Below, in pieces: positions 29,749 to 38,943 of a stretch of DNA of 64,000 nt. The position numbers were made by a program, and so were the translations under genes. How positions within the stretch are numbered: position 1 is the first letter of the stretch; every line of letters starts with the position of its first letter. Source of the DNA: Chloroflexota bacterium. Its GTDB lineage: Bacteria > Chloroflexota > Anaerolineae > Anaerolineales > UBA11579. Under the pieces are notes generated by a model. The model was not told where the DNA came from, ran no database searches, and saw nothing but the letters and a program-made list of their open reading frames with translations. The stretch spans positions 48,081 through 112,080 of the forward strand of contig JABFGG010000014.1 in assembly GCA_013112575.1 (NCBI GenBank), written 5' to 3'.

Positions 29749-30747
29749 CTACTCCCCTCTTTTACGCTGGCTTTCCCAGTTTTTGGCGCGCACAAACAGG
29801 TCGTCCATAGGTCGCAGTTCGTTCAGAGGCATGGCAAAAGCATCGTGAGGAATACGTTCAGCCAGCACCAGGCTTTCGGCGGCCAAATGTTCGGCGTGCT
29901 GCCGGAACTCGGCCACGGGGAAATAAGCCCCCAAAACGATGCGCATGCCATAGACCCACAAATTGACCCACTGGTAAGGCTCGACCACGTAGGTGTCTGC
30001 CAGCACCGGGCTATGGATACCCACTGGCCCTGAAGGCAATTGCTGGGGATGTAAATGCGTGAGCGCGAAAAAAGCTGTCTCCACTTCCAGGCGGGTTTGG
30101 GGCGGCAGCGCTACAGTGTGACAATGATAAGCACGCTCTTCATCCTGACCGCTCAATTCCAGATCGAGGGTTTCTGTATGGTCTGCCTTGACCACCAAGG
30201 GCCCCAGATCGCGCCACTGGCCGGGGTGGCTCCAGGCTTTGGGCATGGCCGCCATAAAATGCACTGGCTGATCAGCATCTAAGGCATCTTTGATATCTTG
30301 CTGGCTGCGTGTCACGAGGGCATGCAAATAAGCGAAGACGAGAATATCTTCCCCGGAAATGCGTTCAGCTTGCAAGAAATCTTTGGGCACATAAGCGGCA
30401 GCATCCAGATGCAAACCGGTGTTACGCTGCAAGCCTTTAATCTCGTCGCGGCGCGAAATCCCGTGCACCTGGAGGTGACAACGTCGTCCTCCCAGGGTCA
30501 GGGTCGCTGTTTGATGTTCGTTGAGCGTATTGGGTTCAAGAAGGGCATAGGGCACCTCAGCTTCATCCAGATGGCGGCGAAAAGCCAGTTCCACTGCCTT
30601 TTCAGCCACCACCTGCCACATGCGTTTGACATGCAGGTTCTCACCCAACACGCCCACATGCTGCAAATTATGGCGCAGGTAAGCAATCCCAGCAGGGGTT
30701 AGATCATCGGTATAAGCAAGATTTTTGAGAGATTCGGGCTGGAGCAT
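29749..30747 (-). CDS. conserved-looking hypothetical protein
   Basis: 332 aa uninterrupted ORF; no family recognised by eye. Confidence 0.6.
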   Translation of the reverse strand: MLQPESLKNLAYTDDLTPAGIAYLRHNLQHVGVLGENLHVKRMWQVVAEKAVELAFRRHLDEAEVPYALLEPNTLNEHQTATLTLGGRRCHLQVHGISRRDEIKGLQRNTGLHLDAAAYVPKDFLQAERISGEDILVFAYLHALVTRSQQDIKDALDADQPVHFMAAMPKAWSHPGQWRDLGPLVVKADHTETLDLELSGQDEERAYHCHTVALPPQTRLEVETAFFALTHLHPQQLPSGPVGIHSPVLADTYVVEPYQWVNLWVYGMRIVLGAYFPVAEFRQHAEHLAAESLVLAERIPHDAFAMPLNELRPMDDLFVRAKNWESQRKRGE

Positions 30748-30756
30748 GGAAATCCC

Positions 30757-31650
30757 CTATTTCAAAGGTGTGCGTTCGAGAAACTCGATGATGTGTGAAG
30801 CAATCTCTTCCCCCTGGTCTTCCTGCAAAAAATGTCCAGCCTTGCGAATTGTGATCTTCGGTTGCTCGGCAGTAGTGGGAATCAAACGACGGAAGAATTT
30901 ATGTGCTCCTCCCAATATGGGGTCACTATCTGAAAACATCACGATGGCGGGCTTATCCCATTTGCGCAGCACGCTACGGGCGTTCTTCATGATGTCAACA
31001 CCAGGAGCATCTGGGAAAACGGGCACAAGCTCGGGGAAGATCTTGGCACCCGCCAGATATTTACGACTGGGATACGGGGCCTTATAAGCACGTAACACAC
31101 TCATGGATAGTTTTCTAACGGTACCCAACTGCATAATGAGCGGGACAGGCAAGGTGGGTACCAAACGGGCAAAAGTCTTCCAGGAACGGAAAGCAAGACC
31201 GGGAGCGCCATCACCCGCGGGCAGGAAGGTGTTCATGATAACCAGGCGGGCAAAACGCTCCGGCATTTGGGCGGCCAGCGGCAAACCAAGCAAACCGCCC
31301 CAGTCCTGCACCACGATTGTGATATCACGCAGGTCAAGGTGCTCCACAAAGTTGATAAGCGAATCGAGGTGCATTTGCAGGCTGTAATCACTGGTTTGTG
31401 CATACTTATCGGACTTGCCAAAGCCGATGAGGTCAGGGGCCAGCACGCGCCCGACGGCAGATAAGGGCGGGATCATCTTGCGATACAGATACGACCAATC
31501 AGGTTCACCATGCAAACAAAGGATGGGGTCTCCCGCGCCTTCATCTACGTAGTGCATGCGCGCCCCATTAAAATCCAGATAATGCGGGGAAAAATCGTAG
31601 CCTTGTAAGTTCTCGAAGCGTTCTTCAGGGGTACGTAGGATCTCGGGCAT
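30757..31650 (-). CDS. haloalkane dehalogenase-like alpha/beta hydrolase
   Basis: HGEPDWSYLYRKMIPPL, DLIGFGKSDKY and VVQDWGGLLG nucleophile elbow. Confidence 0.85.
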   Translation of the reverse strand: MPEILRTPEERFENLQGYDFSPHYLDFNGARMHYVDEGAGDPILCLHGEPDWSYLYRKMIPPLSAVGRVLAPDLIGFGKSDKYAQTSDYSLQMHLDSLINFVEHLDLRDITIVVQDWGGLLGLPLAAQMPERFARLVIMNTFLPAGDGAPGLAFRSWKTFARLVPTLPVPLIMQLGTVRKLSMSVLRAYKAPYPSRKYLAGAKIFPELVPVFPDAPGVDIMKNARSVLRKWDKPAIVMFSDSDPILGGAHKFFRRLIPTTAEQPKITIRKAGHFLQEDQGEEIASHIIEFLERTPLK

Positions 31651-31695
31651 GTTTCAATTGTAAGGGATTAACAGTTCATTTGGATATTAAATGAA

Positions 31696-31724
31696 ACCAC
31701 AGATGAATACAGATAAACACAGAT
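31696..31724. repeat. dispersed intergenic repeat ACCACAGATGAATACAGATAAACACAGAT
   Basis: Near-identical 29-mer at 38425-38453; internal ACAGATRAAY periodicity. Confidence 0.6.
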
Positions 31725-31771
31725 AGTTTAATGCTTTGGCTTCTTGTTTTGCCCAATGCTACAATCACGAG

Positions 31772-33019
31772 ATGCCTGTCGGATTCAGAAACAAAAAGCA
31801 TTCCTCGTTACTGGTTGCTGTTTTACTATTGTCCTGCAATCTATCTGCCGAACTAGCTAACCAGCCACAAACTATTTCTACAAGCCCACCCCTTATAGCT
31901 CCACTTACAGACACACCCTCATCAACAGCAACAAGCACCCCAACAGCGACAGCCACACCAACTCCCAGCCTTCCAGCTGAGCCTCAGGGGAATAATTCGT
32001 CGATGATCCTATACACATTGCCGGATGCTGGGTCAGATGTCGTTGCCAGTATTCCCTCGACCAGCCCAGTAAGCATCATCGCACGTAGTCAGGATTTCAC
32101 CTGGCTGCAAGCCCGCACGGAAGAGGGTGCAACGGGTTGGGTGCCTGCCAGCCAGGTGAGCACAAATAGCTGCCTTGACGCTTTACCGGCCCTGCATGCT
32201 CAAGAGGACTACCGACCCCAAAGGCCGATTTCCCTTGAGCTTCAAGGCTATCCTTATCTGAAAGGCTTGTGCGCGCGCAGCCGTGAGATATTCCTACACG
32301 GACTGGAATTAGGCAACCGCTCCGAGGTCTTTTCCAAGATCGGGGATAGCATAACCATCTCGTCCCATTTCCTGGCTCCCATTGGATATGGAGAATACTG
32401 GCTCGACCAGTATACCCACCTTCAAGAGGTCATTGACTTTTATTCAACTACCAATGCGCGCCTGGGTAATTCCTTCGTCAACCCTTCCTTGAGCGCCTTT
32501 GGGGGCTGGTCTTCATGGACAGTGGTGAACTTCCACGCCGCCGACCCAGGTCAATGTCTACCAGGCGAAGTACCTTTGGAATGTGAATTGCGGCTGGTAA
32601 AACCGGCGGTAGCTTTGATCATGTTGGGCACCAATGATGTTGTCGACCCGGACCTGATCACACCCAAATTCTACGAAGAGAACATACGCAAGGTCATCGA
32701 GACCTGTATCCAGAATGGTGTCATCCCCGTTTTGAGCACGATACCGGCCATGTTTCTGCCAGAATTCACGGAGCGGGAGCCTGTTTTTAACGCCATAATC
32801 ATACGGCTGGCCGATGAATACGACATACCCTTATGGGATTATCATGCTGCATTGGATGGGCTGCCCAATTCCGGCCTTATATTTGACGGTGTGCATCCCT
32901 CTGTTGCGCCGGGTGGGGCCGGCGACTTTTCCCCAGCGGGTTTGCAATACGGCATGAACGTGCGCAACCTGACCGCCCTACAAGTCCTGGATGCTATCTG
33001 GCGAGGGGTTATCCGCTAA
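31772..33019 (+). CDS. SGNH/GDSL-type lipoprotein with SH3-like domain
   Basis: LLLSCN lipobox, Thr/Pro-rich linker, SH3-like VVASIPSTSPVSIIARSQDFTWLQARTEEGATGWVPA, then GDSITISSHF, MLGTNDV and DGVHPS. Confidence 0.75.
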   Translation: MPVGFRNKKHSSLLVAVLLLSCNLSAELANQPQTISTSPPLIAPLTDTPSSTATSTPTATATPTPSLPAEPQGNNSSMILYTLPDAGSDVVASIPSTSPVSIIARSQDFTWLQARTEEGATGWVPASQVSTNSCLDALPALHAQEDYRPQRPISLELQGYPYLKGLCARSREIFLHGLELGNRSEVFSKIGDSITISSHFLAPIGYGEYWLDQYTHLQEVIDFYSTTNARLGNSFVNPSLSAFGGWSSWTVVNFHAADPGQCLPGEVPLECELRLVKPAVALIMLGTNDVVDPDLITPKFYEENIRKVIETCIQNGVIPVLSTIPAMFLPEFTEREPVFNAIIIRLADEYDIPLWDYHAALDGLPNSGLIFDGVHPSVAPGGAGDFSPAGLQYGMNVRNLTALQVLDAIWRGVIR

Positions 33020-33468
33020 GCAGTCTTACGCTGGTAGTGGATCTGCCAGACGTTCTCCCAGACTTCGGTTTCCTTATTAAAACGTTGCCAGTCCCAATCA
33101 AGGCTGTCAGCGGCGATGTTGTGGAAGACCATGCGTAACTGGACAGGCTGGCCGTCACGAATATTCTCACACTCCAAAACGAACTGCTCTCCCTGCATAC
33201 CACCGGTAAGCGCAAAGTAACTCCCCTGGTCGTCCACCCAGGTCTGCTGCCAAGCATCGATGTTGGGGTTATAGGTTGACACACTCATGCCGCGGAAGTC
33301 CATGCCTGGCTGACCATCAAAATTCTCCATGATGACACAACTGCCAAACTCTTTGGTGATGGTGTTCGTGCCCTGTCCACCTTCCCAGGTAAGGTCCCAT
33401 TCCCCTAACCAGAAATCCATTTGACCAGCCTGTTCCGAAGTACAGGGCTTTTGTGGCGATTCGCTCAT
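33016..33468 (-). CDS. DUF1579-like protein
   Basis: DFWLGEWDLTWEGGQGTNTI...; compact beta-rich domain. Confidence 0.6.
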   Translation of the reverse strand: MSESPQKPCTSEQAGQMDFWLGEWDLTWEGGQGTNTITKEFGSCVIMENFDGQPGMDFRGMSVSTYNPNIDAWQQTWVDDQGSYFALTGGMQGEQFVLECENIRDGQPVQLRMVFHNIAADSLDWDWQRFNKETEVWENVWQIHYQRKTA

Positions 33469-33561
33469 AGCACACTCCTCTTTATTTCATTACGCTTAAA
33501 AAGTGGATAAGTTCAAATTCGCACACTATGTTAGTATTCAGCGAGTTTTAGAGGTAAGCAA

Positions 33562-34875
33562 TTGAGCGAGAAACAATCCCCCCCAACACAAGCAAAAACC
33601 GGTACAAGCGGCTACCTGGAGTTGCTGCGCAATAACCTTAATTTCCGTTATCTGTGGTTCGGTGAAGTAGTTAGCTTATTAGGCGACTGGTTCAACCTGA
33701 TCGCCTCGGCGGCCTTGATTGCCAGATTGACAGGGTCGGGGCTGGCCGTGGGGGGGCTGTTCGTGGTGCGCATGCTGGCGATCTTCCTGATCAGCCCGAT
33801 CGCGGGGGTGTGGGCAGACCGGTACAACCGCCGCACATTGATAATTATTACGGACATCACACGCGCCATCACGGTGATGGGCTTCTTGCTGGTACGCGAC
33901 CCGAACGACGTGTGGCTGTTATACACTCTTAATTTTATTCAATTGGCGATCAGTGGCGTGTTCTTCCCAGCCAAGGGCGCTATTCTTCCAGACTTGGTTT
34001 CGGAGAAGGAACTGGGACCGGCTAACGCTCTCAGTTCGGCGACCTGGTCGGTGATGCTGGCCTTAGGGGCTGCGCTGGGAGGGCTGGTAGCAGGCACATG
34101 GGGCATCTACCCAGCCTTCATGATGGATGCGCTAACCTTTATCCTCTCTGCTTTCCTGGTAGCTCGCGTGCAATACACGCCCCCACAAGATCAAGAAAAT
34201 ACGGGAAGCATTGCGGATGCTATGCGCGAGTACATGAAAGGGCTGGATTATCTCAGGAAGCACAAAGACATCCTATTCATCGTCCTGTTAAAAGCTGCCA
34301 TGGGCATCACCTCGGCAGGGCCTTTTGAAGTCATGCAGGTGAGCATTTCGCAGAATATCTTCGTGATCGGAGAAGGTGGCGGGATTGGCCTGGGCATTAT
34401 CTATACCGCGGTAGGCATTGGCAGCGGGCTGGGGCCCATCCTGGCACGACGTTTTACAGGGGATGACGAAAACAAGCTGCGTCGAGCAATCGTCTGGGGC
34501 TATTTGATCACCACTGTAGGTTTGGGGGTTGCGGCCACTCTGCAGAGTTTTGGCCTCGTGCTGGTAGGGGCTGTATTGCGGTCGTTCGGTTCAGGTATCA
34601 ATTGGGTTTTCTCTACCCAGTTATTGTTGATGCTGCTGCCCGAAAGAGTGCGCGGGCGGGTATTGTCAACAGAATTCGCCATCTTGACCCTGCTGACCGC
34701 CTTTGGTTATGCCGGAGCAGGCGTCTTACTGGATAGGACGGGGCTGGGCATCGGCGGGGTACTCTGGGTGGCCAGCGCATTGGTGCTTATTCCCGGTACT
34801 TTATGGGCTTTATGGGTCGGTTTCAGGAAGACCAATCCTCCTGAAACGGCAGTCGCTGTCGAGAGTCAGGTTTAG
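33562..34875 (+). CDS. MFS transporter
   Basis: 12-TM-like ORF; GVWADRYNRRTLIIITDITRAI signature. Confidence 0.87.
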   Translation: MSEKQSPPTQAKTGTSGYLELLRNNLNFRYLWFGEVVSLLGDWFNLIASAALIARLTGSGLAVGGLFVVRMLAIFLISPIAGVWADRYNRRTLIIITDITRAITVMGFLLVRDPNDVWLLYTLNFIQLAISGVFFPAKGAILPDLVSEKELGPANALSSATWSVMLALGAALGGLVAGTWGIYPAFMMDALTFILSAFLVARVQYTPPQDQENTGSIADAMREYMKGLDYLRKHKDILFIVLLKAAMGITSAGPFEVMQVSISQNIFVIGEGGGIGLGIIYTAVGIGSGLGPILARRFTGDDENKLRRAIVWGYLITTVGLGVAATLQSFGLVLVGAVLRSFGSGINWVFSTQLLLMLLPERVRGRVLSTEFAILTLLTAFGYAGAGVLLDRTGLGIGGVLWVASALVLIPGTLWALWVGFRKTNPPETAVAVESQV

Positions 34876-34904
34876 TCAGCGACGCTGTTTAGGATGGGCT
34901 ACCA

Positions 34905-35636
34905 TTACCCGACGTTCTTCATCTCCATATAGTGCTGCTTCAGGGATTTATCAAAATGTTCAATCGCAAAACGTAAAGTAACGCGCGGCATCTTGGCAGC
35001 GTGCTCGTCCAGGAAGGCCACCAATCTTTGGCGGTCTTTTTTACCGGCTTCACGCAACCAGCTACCCACCGGTTTATGGATTAGGTCTTCATCGTCATAT
35101 AGCAAAAGCTCGGCGATTTTGAAAGTGTCTTCCAAATCATTCTGGCGAAGGAAATAGGCGGTGCTGACAATGGCCGTGCGGCGTTCCCATATATTTTTTG
35201 AACGGGCGAGTTTATACAGGATATCTCGGGGTTTATCAAACAAATATGCACCCACCACAAAAATTGCGCTGCGGTCCACCAAATCCCAATTATTGATGCG
35301 GTCGTGACGCCTGATATAGAGATCAAAAAGGTTCTTTTTATCTTCATCCGATGTACTTTTGCGGCGAGCCTGCCAATCCATAATACTGACTGCTCCAACC
35401 CGAACCTCATGGATAGGACTTTCGAGCAACTTCTCTATTTCGTCCAAAGGCATCTCAATGAATTCTTTGGCTAGTGAAAAGACCTGCCCCATAGGCACAC
35501 CGATGAACTCGTCACCATGCCGTTTATCTACTGGAAAAGCACGCTCATATTTCTTGAGCTGCTCTGCCGATTGGTAATCCTGAATTCTCTCGATGAATTG
35601 ATTTGCGTTAAACACAGCCGCCAAATAACCCTCCAT
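34905..35636 (-). CDS. AlkD-like DNA alkylation repair HEAT-repeat protein
   Basis: VRVGAVSIMDWQARR...INNWDLVDRSAIFVVGAYL...WERRTAIVST...HKPVGSWLREAGKKD. Start at 35636 avoids a large overlap. Confidence 0.8.
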   Translation of the reverse strand: MEGYLAAVFNANQFIERIQDYQSAEQLKKYERAFPVDKRHGDEFIGVPMGQVFSLAKEFIEMPLDEIEKLLESPIHEVRVGAVSIMDWQARRKSTSDEDKKNLFDLYIRRHDRINNWDLVDRSAIFVVGAYLFDKPRDILYKLARSKNIWERRTAIVSTAYFLRQNDLEDTFKIAELLLYDDEDLIHKPVGSWLREAGKKDRQRLVAFLDEHAAKMPRVTLRFAIEHFDKSLKQHYMEMKNVG

Positions 35637-35959
35637 TAGCCCTTCAATAAGTACAACAACATCACCAATGGAGTCTTGGCCATTACCGAGTGAGGTAAAT
35701 TGGCGGGCATGTGTACCCATGTGCCAGCCTGAGCAGCTTTGCTATCCTCACCCAGGGTCAAATCTGCATCACCCTTCACAATGTGCAAGATAGCGGGCAT
35801 GGAAGCGGTATGCTCCGATAACTCCTGATCCGTGTCAAAGGCGAAGAGAATGACCTTGGTCTGGTCATCATTGTGCAGGCTGCGTGTGAGAATACCTTCC
35901 TTGGGGATGTCGGCTTCAGCAACTAAATCTAGTATATGTAGATAGTTTTCGTTTGTCAT
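35636..35959 (-). CDS. cupin-domain protein
   Basis: MPAILHIVKGDADLTLGEDSKAAQAGTWVHMPANLPHSV. Confidence 0.75.
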   Translation of the reverse strand: MTNENYLHILDLVAEADIPKEGILTRSLHNDDQTKVILFAFDTDQELSEHTASMPAILHIVKGDADLTLGEDSKAAQAGTWVHMPANLPHSVMAKTPLVMLLYLLKG

Positions 35960-35972
35960 TGTGTTCTCCTCA

Positions 35973-36692
35973 TCACATAGGCTTACGCGCCACAAAAACG
36001 TGGCGATCAAATTTATCGATCACGTACTCGGACTGAAAGCCAACCTCTTCCAACAGGTCCAGCCACTCTTCAAGAGCAAATAAGCCGAATTCGTGCTGGT
36101 CATGTTCCACTTTCACGATCTGGTCGCCGTCTCGAACGATCACCACATAATCCGTGATGACCAGGTCCTCATTATCCTCTGGGAAATAGGTCCATTCCAA
36201 ATAACGCACGGCCTGCCCATTCCCATCTTCCCCGCCGTGCTCCGTCGATGGTTTGAAAGTTTCACGGACATTATCGGGGACCACTAAGGCCATTCCACCG
36301 GGTTTGCAATGCACAAAAGCTGTTTCCAACGCCTGCCGCAATTCATCGATTGTTTTCATGTATCCAATAGCGTCATGAATGAAGACCACGTCAAAGGTCT
36401 GATTCAATCGAACCGTGCGCATGTCACCTTGCAGGTGTTCACAATCAGGGTTGAGCTGGCGGCTGACTTCAAGCATCTTTGGAGACAGGTCAACCAACGT
36501 GACCTCATTGAACTTCTTTTTCATGAACAGGGCGTTATTACCCCCGCCGCTGCCGAGTTCGAGCAAGCTGACCGGTGGATTAGAAGTAAGCTCCGCTAAC
36601 AATGGTAGGAAAAAATCGACTTCTTCCTCATAATCCGCGGGAGCTGAAACCAACGGCCACCATTCTCCCAATTCGTCATAGAGTTTTGTCAT
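35973..36692 (-). CDS. class I SAM-dependent methyltransferase
   Basis: SLLELGSGGGNNALFMKKKFNEVTLVDLSPKMLEVSR. Confidence 0.85.
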   Translation of the reverse strand: MTKLYDELGEWWPLVSAPADYEEEVDFFLPLLAELTSNPPVSLLELGSGGGNNALFMKKKFNEVTLVDLSPKMLEVSRQLNPDCEHLQGDMRTVRLNQTFDVVFIHDAIGYMKTIDELRQALETAFVHCKPGGMALVVPDNVRETFKPSTEHGGEDGNGQAVRYLEWTYFPEDNEDLVITDYVVIVRDGDQIVKVEHDQHEFGLFALEEWLDLLEEVGFQSEYVIDKFDRHVFVARKPM

Positions 36693-36713
36693 AAACAGCC
36701 TGCTTCTTTAAGT

Positions 36714-37562
36714 TTAGTCTTTGCGGAACACCATCAAGATACGATAAAGGGGTTCTCCCACAAGAGCAGCCGATAAAGGGGCCAGGGCAACCACGCCACT
36801 GTCACCATACCATAGCACAGCGACTACAGCAAAAATGGCGAGGAAGATACCCGCGCGTATGCGTGTGAGGTTCATGGCTTGTTTGCTGAAATCGGTCAGC
36901 ACATTGATCTGGCGGATCATGATGATGAGCAGCAATCCAGAAATACCAGCTACGATAACTACGATGAGATAGGGTACGGAAGGAGCCACCAGCGGAGCAA
37001 AGCCGCTGATCATGATTGCGATGAATGCCACGAACAAGCTGAGCGTAACAAAAAGAGCGTGACGGCGATTGGACTCACTAAGCATAACATCCAGTTGGAA
37101 AGCAAACGCAGCGATCACGCCATAAACCCAGCCGCCTGCAAGAAAAGCCGCTAACAAAACAGTTACAAAAATTGTCAGCGAATCTCCAAGCACAAGCGGC
37201 GGGCCAACGGTACGATTGACCATTCGCAAACAAAAAATCATTAAGGCCAAAGGGATGATGGCCGGATTACCCAGGAAGGCCCAGGCAAAAAAAGCTAACA
37301 CAGCACCGACAAAGGCAGAGGCTTCGTAATCTGGGTCAAGTTCGCGAGCCAGGACCCAGGCGATGAACACCGCGGCACCGGCATAAAAACCCCCAATGGC
37401 TGCGGTAAAAAGATCGGACCCAGTAAACAAACGAAGCGCCCCACCGATCACTCCAGCGATCACGGATAATATCAAAATGGCGCGGTGGTAAGGATACGCT
37501 ACGGGATCCATGGAACGGCCCAGATAAGAGCGCTGATACATTTTAGCCATACGTTCTTCCAT
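36714..37562 (-). CDS. hypothetical polytopic membrane protein
   Basis: 282 aa ORF with multiple hydrophobic segments. Confidence 0.6.
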   Translation of the reverse strand: MEERMAKMYQRSYLGRSMDPVAYPYHRAILILSVIAGVIGGALRLFTGSDLFTAAIGGFYAGAAVFIAWVLARELDPDYEASAFVGAVLAFFAWAFLGNPAIIPLALMIFCLRMVNRTVGPPLVLGDSLTIFVTVLLAAFLAGGWVYGVIAAFAFQLDVMLSESNRRHALFVTLSLFVAFIAIMISGFAPLVAPSVPYLIVVIVAGISGLLLIIMIRQINVLTDFSKQAMNLTRIRAGIFLAIFAVVAVLWYGDSGVVALAPLSAALVGEPLYRILMVFRKD

Positions 37563-37591
37563 AAATTAACTCATTCCCTGAATAAAAATTC

Positions 37592-38362
37592 TCATTGGTT
37601 AGACGCAGCGCGGTCAATTTCGCGCACAAGCAGGTCAGAAAATGTAACAGTAATGGCCTCGGACTCAGCAGTACGCACGAACAAGCCCAGCCCGCCCTGA
37701 AAGAAAACCGTGTCCTGCACGGTGAACAGGAAATGCTCACCAACGAAAAAACGTAGCTCCTGCCCAGAAGCCCACACTCCCAGGCGCACCGAACTGGGTG
37801 CCGTTTGGGGGATGATACCGTGAAAGGTCCAGGGAGCCATTGAAGATGCCACCCCATTCACCAGACGCTCGACCTTGGCGCGGCCATCGCAAGACAAGGA
37901 AAAACGATAATAGCTATTGGCAGCCATGACGCGCACCAACATTCCATATTCATCCGCTCCCCGGCACAATTGCGGGCTGGCCGTGACCTCGGTGTAGAAA
38001 TTGCCGAGGAACGGGGTACTGCGGTTGGTGAGCAAGTAAGATTTGTCCTGGCGCAAGGTCAGCGTAAGGTGGTTATTGGTAATGGCCGATGTGGCCGACT
38101 CGCTCTCGACCAGTGACCACTGTCCACCATCTTCAAAATCTTCTTCCAGAATGGTATCGCCCAGGTTAGGACGCAGATCAGGTGTGGGGGTGAGTTCCAA
38201 TGTGGGGAAAGGCGTGGATGTATGCGTAGGCGGGAACCACACGATGGTGGGTGTGAGTGTCGCCGTGCCGGTGGGTGTAGTCGTGTCAGGAGCCTCAATG
38301 TTCTGGGCAGGCGCGCAGGCCGCCAGGAGCAAGACAACGCTGATGAAGAGCCATGTACGCAT
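37592..38362 (-). CDS. hypothetical lipoprotein
   Basis: VVLLLAACAPAQ lipobox and Thr/Pro linker, then lectin-like beta-rich domain. Confidence 0.65.
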   Translation of the reverse strand: MRTWLFISVVLLLAACAPAQNIEAPDTTTPTGTATLTPTIVWFPPTHTSTPFPTLELTPTPDLRPNLGDTILEEDFEDGGQWSLVESESATSAITNNHLTLTLRQDKSYLLTNRSTPFLGNFYTEVTASPQLCRGADEYGMLVRVMAANSYYRFSLSCDGRAKVERLVNGVASSMAPWTFHGIIPQTAPSSVRLGVWASGQELRFFVGEHFLFTVQDTVFFQGGLGLFVRTAESEAITVTFSDLLVREIDRAASNQ

Positions 38363-38424
38363 ATGGGTAGACTATCATAAATCGCGTAAGCAGGGATAAG
38401 AAGGGAATAAGGATGTGAAATACA

Positions 38425-38453
38425 ACCACAGATAAACGCGGATGAACACAGAT
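38425..38453. repeat. dispersed intergenic repeat ACCACAGATAAACGCGGATGAACACAGAT
   Basis: Variant of the 29-mer at 31696; followed by a second repeat-like segment with hairpin TCACGC-TCTTT-GCGTGA at 38487-38503. Confidence 0.6.
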
Positions 38454-38596
38454 GGATGGGTATTTATTAGTTTTTCTTTGCGTCCTTCACGCTCTTTGCG
38501 TGAGGCTAATCACACCAAGTTCATTCCCATTATGTGTTTGTATTCCTCTTATAGTATGGGATTACAATTATTGACAACACTAGCTCAGGAAGTTTT

Positions 38597-38938
38597 ATGC
38601 GTTCAGTTATACGTTCCAAGATACACAACGCCACGGTTACGGATGCCAACCTGGCCTATATCGGTAGCATCACCATCGACCCGGATTTGATCGACAAGGC
38701 CAAATTGTGGGTGGGCGAAAAAGTGATGGTGGTTAGCAATACTTCGGGGGCCCGCCTGGAAACCTACGTGATCGAAGGCGAACGCGGCTCTGGCGAGATC
38801 TGCATGAACGGGGCTGCCGCGCACTTAATCGACTCAGGGGAAGAGATCATCATCATGGGTTTTGAGATCACCGACGAACCTGTAGAGCCAACCTTTATAC
38901 TAGTAGACGAAAACAACAAATTCGTGAAGAACCTGTAA
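38597..38938 (+). CDS. panD: aspartate 1-decarboxylase
   Basis: [28 protein letters not shown] with Gly-Ser processing site; [12 protein letters not shown]. Confidence 0.93.
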   Translation: MRSVIRSKIHNATVTDANLAYIGSITIDPDLIDKAKLWVGEKVMVVSNTSGARLETYVIEGERGSGEICMNGAAAHLIDSGEEIIIMGFEITDEPVEPTFILVDENNKFVKNL

Positions 38939-38943
38939 TCTTT

